Shown piece by piece: positions 53,035 through 61,421 of a stretch of DNA of 64,000 nt. This DNA comes from an uncultured Lachnospiraceae bacterium (GTDB lineage Bacteria; Bacillota; Clostridia; Lachnospirales; Lachnospiraceae). Within the stretch, counting starts at the first letter, position 1. Each line of letters opens with the position of its first letter. The stretch spans positions 107,946 through 171,945 of the forward strand of contig CAJUDE010000003.1 in NCBI GenBank assembly GCA_910585295.1, written 5' to 3'. The position numbers were made by a program, and so were the translations under genes. The notes beneath the pieces were generated by a model. It saw only the letters and a program-made list of their open reading frames with translations, was not told the DNA's origin and ran no database searches.

Positions 53035-53661
53035 ATGAGTACAATGGATACCGCAACTGTGAGGAAACAGGCAAAACAAAAGGATGTATGGAAATTAACC
53101 ATGACGGCAATGCTTTCGGCAATCGCGTTTATATTGATGTTCCTGGAATTTTCCGTCCCAGTGATGCCAGCTTTTATTAAGATGGATTTATCAGAGCTGC
53201 CAGCTTTGGTGGCGGCGTTTGCCATGGGGCCGGTCAGCGGCATGATGGTTTGTTTGATAAAGAACCTGCTGCACCTGTTTATGACTACCACCGGGGGCGT
53301 AGGGGAGCTTTCTAATTTTATCCTGGGCGCCAGTTTTGTGGTTCCGGCAGGGCTGGTTTACCGGAAATGGAGAGGCAAAAAAAGCGCTGTCGCCGGCGCA
53401 GTGGCAGGGGCGGCGCTGATGGCGGCAGTGAGTATTTTTTCCAATTATTTTATTGTATACCCAGTGTATTATAACTTTATGCCGCAGGAGGCAGTCCTTG
53501 CCGCATACCAGATGATATTCCCAAAAGTGGAAAATATACTGCAATGTTTGGTTGTGTTCAACGCGCCGTTTACATTTGTAAAAGGGCTGTGCAGCGTAGG
53601 GATTACTATGTTGGTTTATAAGCCGTTGTCCCCCTTTTTAAAAGGGGTTTACAGAAAATAA
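53035..53661 (+). CDS. ribU: Riboflavin ECF transporter substrate-binding subunit
   Basis: 208 aa with AAGGAGAG upstream. About six hydrophobic segments after a basic N-terminus (KQAKQKDVWKLTMTAMLSA). PALVAAFAMGPVSGMMVCLIKN near residue 60 is characteristic of RibU. It binds riboflavin at the outer face and docks with the EcfT/EcfA1/EcfA2 energising module, which is encoded elsewhere. It is first after the FMN riboswitch, so uptake and synthesis share control. Confidence 0.94.
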   Translation: MSTMDTATVRKQAKQKDVWKLTMTAMLSAIAFILMFLEFSVPVMPAFIKMDLSELPALVAAFAMGPVSGMMVCLIKNLLHLFMTTTGGVGELSNFILGASFVVPAGLVYRKWRGKKSAVAGAVAGAALMAAVSIFSNYFIVYPVYYNFMPQEAVLAAYQMIFPKVENILQCLVVFNAPFTFVKGLCSVGITMLVYKPLSPFLKGVYRK

Positions 53662-53679
53662 TCCCAGGAGATGGAAGTA

Positions 53680-54861
53680 ATGCAGCAAAATATCGAAAAA
53701 ACACCAGAATTTTATATGAAACAGGCGTTAGCGCTTGCCAAGCAAGGGGAAGGGAAGGTATCCCCCAACCCTATGGTTGGCTGTGTGGTGGCCAAGGGTG
53801 GGGATGTGGTTGCCACTGGGTACCATGAGCAGTATGGCGGGTACCATGCGGAACGGAATGCCTTATTGAATTGCAAAGGGAGCCTGGAAGGCGCTGAACT
53901 TTATGTGAACCTGGAGCCATGCTGCCATTATGGGAAAACCCCCCCTTGTACTGAAATTATTATCGAAAAGAAAATCCGTAAAGTTTATGTGGGCTGCCTG
54001 GACCCTAACCCCAAAGTGGCAGGGAAAGGGATAAAAATCCTTCAGCAGCATGGCGTTTTGGTGGAAACAGGGGTTTTGGAACAAGAGTGCCGCGGGCTAA
54101 ACGAGGTGTTTTTCCATTATATGGAATGCCAGATGCCGTTTGTCGCTATGAAGTATGCCATGACTTTGGATGGGAAAATTGCCTGCGAAACCGGGGATTC
54201 CAAATGGGTGACCGGGACAGAGGCACGGGCGCATGTGCAGTGCTTGCGCAACCGGTATAAGGGGATTATGGCAGGCATTGGGACGGTGCTGGCAGACGAC
54301 CCTATGCTGAACTGCCGCCTGGAAGGGGGCAAGGACCCAGTGCGGGTTATTTGTGATTCCAAGCTGCAAATCCCTTTGGGCAGCCAGATTGTACAAACAG
54401 CCCCGCAAATAAGGACAATTGTGGCATGGAACCCAGAAGAAGCGGAAAAATGGCGGGGCTTTCCCCAACCAGGGAACGGGCTGCCTTCCTTAAGGCAGTC
54501 AGCCGAAGCGCTGGGGCGGCAAGGGGTGGAACTGATGGAAATCCCAATGGAAAGGGACGGGAAATATTTAGACTTACGCCAATTATTGAAAAACCTTGCA
54601 AATCAGGGGATTGATAGTATTTTGTTGGAGGGGGGAGGCACATTGAACGCTTCCATGCTGCGGGAAGGGCTGGCACAGCGAGTTTATGCGTTTATCGCCC
54701 CGAAGCTAGTGGCAGGGGCAAAAGCCAAGTCCCCAGTGGAAGGTAGCGGCATCCCATTGATGGCGGATGCGGTGGGGCTTAAGCAAATAGAGGTGTCCAG
54801 GTTTGGAGACGATTTGTGCATAACGGGCAGGATTGGAGGGGAAATATGTTTACCGGGATAA
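53680..54861 (+). CDS. ribD: Bifunctional riboflavin deaminase/reductase
   Basis: 393 aa from ATG 53680, with AGGAG nine bases upstream; an ATG at 53671 is too close to that site. The deaminase domain (1-~145) shows HAERNALLNC and PCCHYGKTPPC, the zinc site. The reductase domain (~150-390) has KYAMTLDGKIACETGDSKW and LLEGGGTLNASML. It deaminates and then reduces the pyrimidine intermediate of riboflavin synthesis. Its end overlaps ribE by 16 bases. Confidence 0.96.
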   Translation: MQQNIEKTPEFYMKQALALAKQGEGKVSPNPMVGCVVAKGGDVVATGYHEQYGGYHAERNALLNCKGSLEGAELYVNLEPCCHYGKTPPCTEIIIEKKIRKVYVGCLDPNPKVAGKGIKILQQHGVLVETGVLEQECRGLNEVFFHYMECQMPFVAMKYAMTLDGKIACETGDSKWVTGTEARAHVQCLRNRYKGIMAGIGTVLADDPMLNCRLEGGKDPVRVICDSKLQIPLGSQIVQTAPQIRTIVAWNPEEAEKWRGFPQPGNGLPSLRQSAEALGRQGVELMEIPMERDGKYLDLRQLLKNLANQGIDSILLEGGGTLNASMLREGLAQRVYAFIAPKLVAGAKAKSPVEGSGIPLMADAVGLKQIEVSRFGDDLCITGRIGGEICLPG

Positions 54862-55496
54862 TAGAAGAAACAGGGGAAATTTGTGAAATTAAAAAAGAAA
54901 CCCTCTCAGCCAGGATAAAGGTACGCTGTAGGAAGGTTTTGGAGGGTACAAACGTGGGGGACAGCATTGCAGTGAACGGGATCTGCCTTACGGTGACTTC
55001 CCTTGCAAAGGATGGGTTTACTGCGGATGTGATGGCGGAAACAATGCGCCGCAGCAGTTTGTCAGGGCTGAAGGTTCCAGGGAAAGTGAACTTGGAACGC
55101 GCGATGGCGGCAGACGGGAGGTTTGGCGGGCATATCGTGTCTGGGCATATTGACGGGACAGGGCAAGTGCAGCAGGTCCGCCAGGAAGAGAATGCAGTGT
55201 GGTATACGATTGCGGCAAATCCGCAGCTCCTTCGTTATATTGTGGAGAAAGGCTCTGTTGCCCTGGATGGCGTCAGCCTGACCGTGGCAAAGGTTACAAA
55301 AGGGGAGTTCCAGGTATCTGTGATCCCGCATACCCGCCAGGAGACAACTTTGGCAGGGAAGGGGGCGGGGAGCATAGTCAATATCGAATGTGATGTGATT
55401 GGGAAATATGTGGAAAAGCTTTTATCAGCGCCAAACGCACCACAACAGGAGAGCAAAATCTCAGAAAATTTTCTGATGGAGCATGGATTTTTCTAA
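54846..55496 (+). CDS. ribE: Riboflavin synthase alpha subunit
   Basis: 216 aa from ATG 54846 (GGAGGGG upstream), starting inside ribD. MFTGIIEETG is the invariant N-terminus of the enzyme. Two lumazine-binding barrels of ~95 residues are repeated, marked by SIAVNGICLTV and SVALDGVSLTV, with GHIDGTGQV between. It converts two dimethylribityllumazine molecules to riboflavin. The C-terminal ~15 residues are variable. Confidence 0.97.
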   Translation: MFTGIIEETGEICEIKKETLSARIKVRCRKVLEGTNVGDSIAVNGICLTVTSLAKDGFTADVMAETMRRSSLSGLKVPGKVNLERAMAADGRFGGHIVSGHIDGTGQVQQVRQEENAVWYTIAANPQLLRYIVEKGSVALDGVSLTVAKVTKGEFQVSVIPHTRQETTLAGKGAGSIVNIECDVIGKYVEKLLSAPNAPQQESKISENFLMEHGFF

Positions 55497-55527
55497 AGAT
55501 AAGGAAAGATAGGGAGGAAGATAGAAG

Positions 55528-56733
55528 ATGGGCAAAAAAATTGACACAGTAGAACAGGCGGTTGCAGATATTAAGCAGGGGAAAATTGTCATGGTCATTG
55601 ACGACCCAGACCGGGAAAACGAAGGTGACTTTATCTGCGCCACAGAATTTGCAACGCCAGAAAATATTAACTTTATGGCTACCCATGGAAAAGGCTTAAT
55701 CTGCATGCCTATGAGCAAAGAATTGTGCCAAAAACTTGGGTTGAAGCAAATGGTGGAACAGAATACAGATAACCACCAGACAGCGTTTACCATATCTATT
55801 GATGGGATACATACAGATACAGGGATATCTGCATTTGAACGCTCAGAAACAGCGATAGCGGCAATGAAGGATGACGCGAAACCAGAAGATTTCCGTAAGC
55901 CAGGGCATATGTTCCCGTTGGAAGCCAGGGAAGGAGGGGTCTTAAAGCGCACCGGGCATACGGAAGCTACGGTGGACCTGGCAGTGCTGGCAGGGTTAAA
56001 GCCCAGTGGGCTTTGCTGTGAGATTATGCGGGAAGACGGGACTATGATGCGCACAACGGAACTTCTGGAGCTGGCAGAAAAGTTCCAAATGACAGTAATC
56101 ACCATTGCGGACCTGGTGCGTTACCGTATGGACATTGACAGCCTGGTCCGCCAGGAAGCCCATGCAAAGCTGCCCACAAAATATGGGGAATTTGATATTT
56201 ATGGCTATATCAATAAATTGAATGGGGAGCATCATGTGGCGTTGGTTATGGGAGATGTCTCTGACGGGGAACCGGTATTGTGCCGGGTGCATTCAGAATG
56301 CCTTACAGGAGATGTGTTTGGTTCCGACCGCTGCGACTGCGGGGAGCAATTGGATGCAGCCATGAAAGCCATTTCTGAGCAAGGGCGCGGCATCCTTCTG
56401 TATATGCGCCAGGAAGGGCGCGGCATAGGGCTGATTAACAAATTAAAAGCTTATGCCCTTCAGGAACAGGGGTTTGACACGGTGGAGGCAAATGTGGAAT
56501 TGGGCTTTGCCCCAGATTTGCGGGATTATGGCATTGGCGCGCAAATCCTCCATGACCTGGGGGCTGAGAAGCTTCGCCTGCTCACCAATAACCCTAAGAA
56601 AATTACTGGGCTGTCGGGCTATGGCATTTCTATTGAGGAGCGGGTGCCAATCCAGATGCCGGCAAAAAAGGCGGACGTCTTTTATTTAAAGACCAAACAG
56701 AGTAAAATGCAGCATATGACAGATTATAAATAA
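55528..56733 (+). CDS. ribBA: Bifunctional DHBP synthase / GTP cyclohydrolase II
   Basis: 401 aa with GGGAGGA upstream. The N-terminal ribB domain (1-~200) carries MVIDDPDRENEGDF and the metal-binding FRKPGHMFPLEAREGGVLKR with TGHTEAT. The C-terminal ribA domain (~205-395) has CLTGDVFGSDRCDCGEQL, the zinc cysteines, and YMRQEGRGIGL. It makes dihydroxybutanone phosphate and opens GTP, the two starting points of riboflavin. Confidence 0.97.
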   Translation: MGKKIDTVEQAVADIKQGKIVMVIDDPDRENEGDFICATEFATPENINFMATHGKGLICMPMSKELCQKLGLKQMVEQNTDNHQTAFTISIDGIHTDTGISAFERSETAIAAMKDDAKPEDFRKPGHMFPLEAREGGVLKRTGHTEATVDLAVLAGLKPSGLCCEIMREDGTMMRTTELLELAEKFQMTVITIADLVRYRMDIDSLVRQEAHAKLPTKYGEFDIYGYINKLNGEHHVALVMGDVSDGEPVLCRVHSECLTGDVFGSDRCDCGEQLDAAMKAISEQGRGILLYMRQEGRGIGLINKLKAYALQEQGFDTVEANVELGFAPDLRDYGIGAQILHDLGAEKLRLLTNNPKKITGLSGYGISIEERVPIQMPAKKADVFYLKTKQSKMQHMTDYK

Positions 56734-56771
56734 AATAATAGAAAATAGGATTGAGGAAAGAGGAGGCACAG

Positions 56772-57236
56772 ATGAGAGTATTAGAAGGAAATGTAGTGGC
56801 GAATGGGACAAAGATAGGGATCGTGGCGTCCAGGTTTAATGAATTTATTGTATCCAAGCTGGTAGGGGGCGCCCAGGATGCATTGCTCCGCCATGGGGTG
56901 AGGGATGACGACATTACGCTGGCATGGGTGCCAGGCGCATTTGAAATCCCCTTGACCGCCCAGAAAATGGCAGAGACTGGGAATTATGATGCAGTTATCT
57001 GCCTTGGGGCTGTGATTAAGGGAGCCACCACACATTATGATTATGTATGTGCAGAGGTCAGCAAAGGCGTTGCGGCAGTAGGGCTTAAGACGGAAATTCC
57101 TGTGATTTTCGGCGTAGTCACAACAGATAATATTGAACAGGCTATTGAACGTGCCGGGACAAAAGCCGGGAACAAAGGGTATGATGCGGCATGCACGGCA
57201 ATTGAGATGGTGAATTTAATGCAAACTATGGAATAG
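56772..57236 (+). CDS. ribH: 6,7-dimethyl-8-ribityllumazine synthase
   Basis: 154 aa from ATG 56772 (GAGGAGG upstream), the usual length. SRFNEFIVSKLVGGA near residue 20, WVPGAFEIPL near 55 and IKGATTHYDYVC with the catalytic His near 90 are conserved. It condenses the pyrimidine and dihydroxybutanone phosphate in a large capsid-like oligomer. It is the last gene of the operon before a strong terminator. Confidence 0.97.
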   Translation: MRVLEGNVVANGTKIGIVASRFNEFIVSKLVGGAQDALLRHGVRDDDITLAWVPGAFEIPLTAQKMAETGNYDAVICLGAVIKGATTHYDYVCAEVSKGVAAVGLKTEIPVIFGVVTTDNIEQAIERAGTKAGNKGYDAACTAIEMVNLMQTME

Positions 57237-57267
57237 GGAAAAATCCTTATTTCTTTTTGTATGCCGT

Positions 57268-57306
57268 CCCCGGCTCCAAAAAATAGCGGAGCCGGGGCGC
57301 TTTTTT
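57268..57306 (+). terminator. Rho-independent terminator of the riboflavin operon
   Basis: A perfect 10-bp GC-rich stem (CCCCGGCTCC / GGAGCCGGGG), 10-nt loop, then CGC and six T. Confidence 0.95.
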
Positions 57307-57315
57307 CCAAAGATA

Positions 57316-57344
57316 TTGAAAAAATGCAAAAACCGTGTTAAACT
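57316..57344 (+). promoter_or_regulatory. Sigma-A promoter for the YcxB-like gene and tsa cluster
   Basis: TTGAAA and TAAACT with a 17-bp spacer, immediately after the rib terminator and 31 bases before the ATG at 57376. Confidence 0.78.
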
Positions 57345-57375
57345 ATGTATCATTATTCAAGAAGGAGCGGGCAAA

Positions 57376-57885
57376 ATGTCAGTAGAATTTGAGACGGCTA
57401 TTACAGATAAAGATATGTACCGGTTTAACCTGTACCATGCCTACCATGGGTTCCAGGGGATTTGCGCAACGCTGGTAGGGGTCTGGGTAATGATTATGGC
57501 AATTGTGACCTTTGGGAAAGTGGAAATAATGTATACCATGCTGTATACGGTATTTGGAATTGTATTTTTCGTTTATGTGCCAGGCAGCTTATACCTCCGC
57601 TCGAAACAGCAAATACGCAGTTCTAAAGCGCTGCAGCAAGCGCTGCGCTATAGAATCGACGATGCTGGCGTCCATGTGTCACAGGGGGAAGAGACGGCAG
57701 ATTTAGAGTGGAAGCAGATTTACAAAATGGTTTCCACTAAGAACCAGCTTTTGATTTACAGTAACAGGGTGAATGCCTATGTCATCCCCAGGGAGGCAAT
57801 TGGCCAGCAGTATGAGACTGTGGTGGGGCTTGCCATTAACCATTTGGAAAGCTACCGTCTGAAACTGAACCCATTCCATGTTTAA
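57376..57885 (+). CDS. YcxB-like membrane protein
   Basis: 169 aa from ATG 57376 (AAGGAG upstream). Two hydrophobic helices (~35-53 and ~58-78) are followed by a C-terminal β-rich domain of ~75 residues with ETADLEWKQIYKMVSTKNQLLIY, the YcxB-like signature resembling a PH-type fold. Function is unknown. It precedes tsaE by 15 bases and may be cotranscribed with it. Confidence 0.83.
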   Translation: MSVEFETAITDKDMYRFNLYHAYHGFQGICATLVGVWVMIMAIVTFGKVEIMYTMLYTVFGIVFFVYVPGSLYLRSKQQIRSSKALQQALRYRIDDAGVHVSQGEETADLEWKQIYKMVSTKNQLLIYSNRVNAYVIPREAIGQQYETVVGLAINHLESYRLKLNPFHV

Positions 57886-57900
57886 AGAATTGAGGGTATT

Positions 57901-58335
57901 ATGCGAGTGATAGAGAGTTTTTCCCCAGAAGTGACATTCTGTTTGGGGCAGGAATTAGGAAGGCAGGCGCAGCCTGGGGAATTGTATACGTTGGTTGGGG
58001 ATTTGGGGACGGGCAAAACAGTGCTTACCCAGGGAATTGCCAAGGGGCTGGGGATTGAAGAGCCAATCTGCAGCCCTACCTTTACGATTGTGCAGGTATA
58101 TGAGGGGGGCAGGATGCCCTTATACCATTTTGACGTATACCGGATTGGCGATGTGGAGGAAATGGAAGAAATTGGGTACCAGGATTATTTTTATGGCCAG
58201 GGCCTGACGATGGTAGAGTGGGCAAACTTAATTGAAGAGGTTCTGCCGCAACATTATGTGGAAATACAGATAGAAAAGGATTTGGAAAAAGGGTTTGATT
58301 ACCGAAAAATTACGGTAAATGAGGTAGGGGCATGA
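57901..58335 (+). CDS. tsaE: tRNA threonylcarbamoyladenosine biosynthesis ATPase TsaE
   Basis: 144 aa with GAGGG upstream. Walker A GDLGTGKTVLTQGIAKGLG near residue 37, then CSPTFTIV near 57 and HFDVYRI near 78 are conserved. TsaE is the ATPase that cycles the TsaB-TsaD complex during t6A37 modification of ANN-decoding tRNAs. Its stop overlaps tsaB as ATGA. Confidence 0.96.
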   Translation: MRVIESFSPEVTFCLGQELGRQAQPGELYTLVGDLGTGKTVLTQGIAKGLGIEEPICSPTFTIVQVYEGGRMPLYHFDVYRIGDVEEMEEIGYQDYFYGQGLTMVEWANLIEEVLPQHYVEIQIEKDLEKGFDYRKITVNEVGA

Positions 58336-59042
58336 AAATATTAGGGCTTGACAGTTCCGGGCTGGTGGCAAGTGTGGCCATCGTGGAAGATGACAACCTT
58401 CTGGCGGAATATACGGTAAATTATAAAAAGACGCATTCGCAGACCTTGCTCCCGATGCTGGATGAAATTGCCAGGATGACGGAGTTGGATTTCTCTACCA
58501 TAGACGCCATTGCAATTGCAGGTGGGCCAGGTTCGTTTACAGGGCTGCGTATTGGTTCCGCTACTGCAAAAGGGTTGGGGCTGGCATGGAAAAAACCACT
58601 AGTCCAGATACCTACGGTAGATGGGATTGCCTATAACTTATATGGGAGCCGAGATATGGTATGCCCCCTGATGGATGCAAGGAGGGAACAGGCTTATACG
58701 GGGTTATATGAATTTACGCCCGAAGGCATGGGGATATTATTGCCGCAGTGTGCGGTGTCCATTGAGGAAATTTTAGGAAATATCAATAGGATGGGGCGTC
58801 CAGTGGTTTTTCTAGGGGATGGAGTCCCTGTTTTCCGAGGTTATATCAGTGAAAATTGCAAAGTTCCGTATTCTTTTGCGCCAGCGCATTTGAATAAACA
58901 GAGGGCTGCTGCCGTGGCAGCGCTGGCATGTACTTACTGCAAAGAAGGGAAAGTCCAGACAGCGGCAAGCCATAGCCCAGAATATTTGCGGCTGTCCCAG
59001 GCAGAGCGGGAACGTCTGGCAAAAGGGCAGGCGGATGGATAA
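58332..59042 (+). CDS. tsaB: tRNA threonylcarbamoyladenosine biosynthesis protein TsaB
   Basis: 236 aa, coupled to tsaE by ATGA. ILGLDSSGLVASVAIV at the N-terminus and AGGPGSFTGLRIG near 68 are hallmarks of the actin-like ASKHA fold of TsaB. It is the scaffold partner of TsaD in forming N6-threonylcarbamoyladenosine. rimI overlaps its last eight bases, and tsaD lies 2.4 kb downstream. Confidence 0.96.
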   Translation: MKILGLDSSGLVASVAIVEDDNLLAEYTVNYKKTHSQTLLPMLDEIARMTELDFSTIDAIAIAGGPGSFTGLRIGSATAKGLGLAWKKPLVQIPTVDGIAYNLYGSRDMVCPLMDARREQAYTGLYEFTPEGMGILLPQCAVSIEEILGNINRMGRPVVFLGDGVPVFRGYISENCKVPYSFAPAHLNKQRAAAVAALACTYCKEGKVQTAASHSPEYLRLSQAERERLAKGQADG

Positions 59043-59496
59043 ATGGGTCGATGGGCGCCAACTGCAATTCCGCAGCATGGAGGCGAAGGACATCCCTGCT
59101 GCTGCCGCAATAGAACGGAAGCTATTTTCCAGGCCTTGGTCAGAACAGGCATTTTCAGAATCCATGGGCCAGGATGCCATATTTGTGGTTACGGAGCATA
59201 AGGGTTCTATTTTAGGGCATTGTGGGATGTATTGTTCTTTGGGCGAAGGTGAGGTTATGAACGTGGCGGTAGCGCCAGAGTGGCAAAACCTTGGGATTGG
59301 GCGCCAGATGTTGGGATATCTTATGGGAGAGGCGCGCCAAAGAGGGGTTAGCCATGTGATATTGGAAGTGCGCGTTTCCAATGCAAATGCAATCCATTTA
59401 TACGAAACGCTGGGGTTTAGAAATTGTGGGATCCGCAAAGGGCTGTATGAAATGCCCAGGGAAGATGGCATGGTTATGTCGTTGGATGTCAAGTAA
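59035..59496 (+). CDS. rimI: Ribosomal protein S18-alanine N-acetyltransferase (RimI-like)
   Basis: 153 aa GNAT enzyme overlapping the end of tsaB. The acetyl-CoA site is visible as EVMNVAVAPEWQNLGIGRQML near residue 75 (Q/RxxGxG/A type), followed by LEVRVSNANAIHLYETLGF. Members acetylate the N-terminus of ribosomal protein S18 and sometimes others. The fixed place in tsa clusters supports the RimI name. Confidence 0.93.
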   Translation: MDKWVDGRQLQFRSMEAKDIPAAAAIERKLFSRPWSEQAFSESMGQDAIFVVTEHKGSILGHCGMYCSLGEGEVMNVAVAPEWQNLGIGRQMLGYLMGEARQRGVSHVILEVRVSNANAIHLYETLGFRNCGIRKGLYEMPREDGMVMSLDVK

Positions 59497-59526
59497 TTTT
59501 TGCGGCGCGTTGGCTGTAATTCCCTC

Positions 59527-59556
59527 TTTCCAACCAGGCGGCCGATTGGCTATAAT
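59527..59556 (+). promoter_or_regulatory. Probable sigma-A promoter before a small zinc-finger gene
   Basis: TTTCCA and TATAAT with an 18-bp spacer, 46 bases before the ATG at 59602. Confidence 0.6.
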
Positions 59557-59601
59557 AGGGAGAGCAGAGCCGCTTGCTTAGCGGGGCAGGGAGGACGACA
59601 G

Positions 59602-59829
59602 ATGAAGACAGAATATCAAGAAATTGTATGTAATTGTTGTAAAAAAGTGATACAGGAAGGGAATGGGCTGCCCCATGCGGAATATCTCCATGTCGAGAAG
59701 GAATGGGGGTATTTTTCAGGAAAAGATGGGGAAAGGCAGGAATTCGACATTTGCGAGGCGTGTTATGATAAATGGGTGAAAAGTTTCCAGATTCCTGTAA
59801 AAACAATAGAAATCACAGAGTTGGTATAA
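59602..59829 (+). CDS. Small cysteine-rich hypothetical protein
   Basis: 75 aa from ATG 59602 (GGGAGGA upstream). CNCC near residue 9 and CEAC near 52 suggest a four-cysteine zinc site, with an intervening aromatic GYFSGKDG segment. There is no signal peptide. The C-terminus is short and hydrophobic. No family was recognised; it stands between rimI and rnz with its own likely promoter. Confidence 0.72.
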   Translation: MKTEYQEIVCNCCKKVIQEGNGLPHAEYLHVEKEWGYFSGKDGERQEFDICEACYDKWVKSFQIPVKTIEITELV

Positions 59830-59860
59830 GGAAACGCCAGTTTTTTTGAAAGGGACTATT

Positions 59861-60766
59861 ATGTTGGATGTATGTTTACTGGGAACTGCGGGGATGATGC
59901 CGCTGCCTTACCGTTGGCTCACTGCGTTGATGGCAAGGTATAATGGGAGCAGCCTTTTGATAGACTGCGGTGAAGGCACTCAGATAGCCATAAGGGAAAA
60001 AGGCTGGAGCGCTAAGCCAATTGACACGATATGTTTTACCCATTACCATGCAGACCATATCAGTGGGCTGCCAGGCCTTTTGCTTACTATGGGGAATGCG
60101 GAGCGGACAGAGCCGTTGACTGTGGTAGGGCCAAAAGGGTTGGGACGGGTGGTGAATGCGCTTAGGACGATTGCGCCAGAGCTGCCTTTTGAGATACAGT
60201 ATAGGGAATTGGCACAGCCAGTGGAACATCTTGTCCTGCATGGGTACCATATTACCGCTTTCCGTGTCAACCATAACATTGCCTGCTATGGCTATACCCT
60301 AGAAATTCCCAGGGCAGGGCAGTTTCAGGTAGAGCGGGCAAAGGAACTGGAGATCCCGCAAAAATGCTGGAACAGGCTACAAAAAGGGGAAACCCTTGAG
60401 GTGGATGGGAAGGTCTATACGCCGGATATGGTGCTGGGGGCGCCAAGAAAGGGGATAAAAGTAGCATATTGTACGGATACCAGGCCCGTGGCGGCTATTA
60501 CGGAACATGCCAAAAATGCCGATTTATTAATCATAGAGGGAATGTATGCAGAGAAGGATAAAGTGGCAAAAGCCAAGCAATATAAGCATATGACATTTTA
60601 TGAGGCGGCAGAGATTGCCAGGGATGCCCAAGCTGCTGATATGTGGCTGACCCATTTCAGCCCCTCTCTGGTGCATGCGGAAGATTATATGGATGAAGTG
60701 CGGGGCATTTTCCCGGCTGCCAAATTGGGAAAAGATGGTAAGACGGTAGAGTTGGATTTTGAATAG
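59861..60766 (+). CDS. rnz: Ribonuclease Z
   Basis: 301 aa from ATG 59861 (AAAGGGA upstream). Metallo-beta-lactamase fold with the double-zinc motif FTHYHADHISGLPG near residue 60, plus downstream ligands in FRVNHNI, YCTDTRP and LTHFSPS. It removes the 3' trailer from tRNA precursors. The two serine tRNAs near the right edge have no encoded CCA, which fits a need for RNase Z and CCA addition in this organism. Confidence 0.95.
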   Translation: MLDVCLLGTAGMMPLPYRWLTALMARYNGSSLLIDCGEGTQIAIREKGWSAKPIDTICFTHYHADHISGLPGLLLTMGNAERTEPLTVVGPKGLGRVVNALRTIAPELPFEIQYRELAQPVEHLVLHGYHITAFRVNHNIACYGYTLEIPRAGQFQVERAKELEIPQKCWNRLQKGETLEVDGKVYTPDMVLGAPRKGIKVAYCTDTRPVAAITEHAKNADLLIIEGMYAEKDKVAKAKQYKHMTFYEAAEIARDAQAADMWLTHFSPSLVHAEDYMDEVRGIFPAAKLGKDGKTVELDFE

Positions 60767-60855
60767 GGCGGTTTAGGCTCACGGCTCAGTGGCGCCTGCC
60801 TTTTTAAATCTTCCAGCCCCTATCAGGCGCTTGAATTGGGTGAGGAGGGAGTTCT

Positions 60856-61416
60856 ATGAAAAAAAATAGTGCAAAATCAGTTTTAATTGTTGTAACCTGC
60901 GCGGCGCTGTGCCTTGGGTATTATTTTTACCTTACACACAGGGACAGTGGGAAAGAAAAGGAAATGTCAGAAGTGGAGATGGTTGTATCGAAAGATTTGG
61001 AGAAGTCCTATCCCAAGACGGCAAGGGAGGTAGTGAAGTTTTATAACCGGATCTTAGATTGCTATTATACCCAGGATTACACACAGGAACAGCTAGAAAT
61101 AATGGCGGAGCAGGCACGGGGCCTTATGGATGAGGAATTGAAGGAAAATAATCCCCAAGACCTGTATTTGGAATCGGTCAAAGCAGATATTGCCAGTTTT
61201 GAGGAAGAGAAGAAGTCAATCTCCAATATTAGCATAGAAGGAAGCAAGGAAGTGGAGTATAAGACAAAAAGCGGCAAGGATTATGCATATGTAGATGTGT
61301 CTTATTTTGTCAAAAGCAATAAAAAGGGACAGAAATCAGAACGTGTCCTCCAGACTTATATTTTGCGCAAAGACGAGAATGCGGACTGGCGGATATTAGG
61401 GTTTTATCAGGAGTAG
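60856..61416 (+). CDS. Hypothetical membrane-anchored protein (DUF6715-like)
   Basis: 186 aa with GGAGGGAG upstream. One N-terminal hydrophobic helix (residues ~8-26) is followed by a charged extracellular region with a predicted α+β fold: helices from ~45 to 115, then strands such as KDYAYVDVSYFV and ERVLQTYIL. The family name is from memory and uncertain. It lies six bases before tsaD, so it is probably cotranscribed with it. Confidence 0.72.
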   Translation: MKKNSAKSVLIVVTCAALCLGYYFYLTHRDSGKEKEMSEVEMVVSKDLEKSYPKTAREVVKFYNRILDCYYTQDYTQEQLEIMAEQARGLMDEELKENNPQDLYLESVKADIASFEEEKKSISNISIEGSKEVEYKTKSGKDYAYVDVSYFVKSNKKGQKSERVLQTYILRKDENADWRILGFYQE

Positions 61417-61421
61417 GTAAT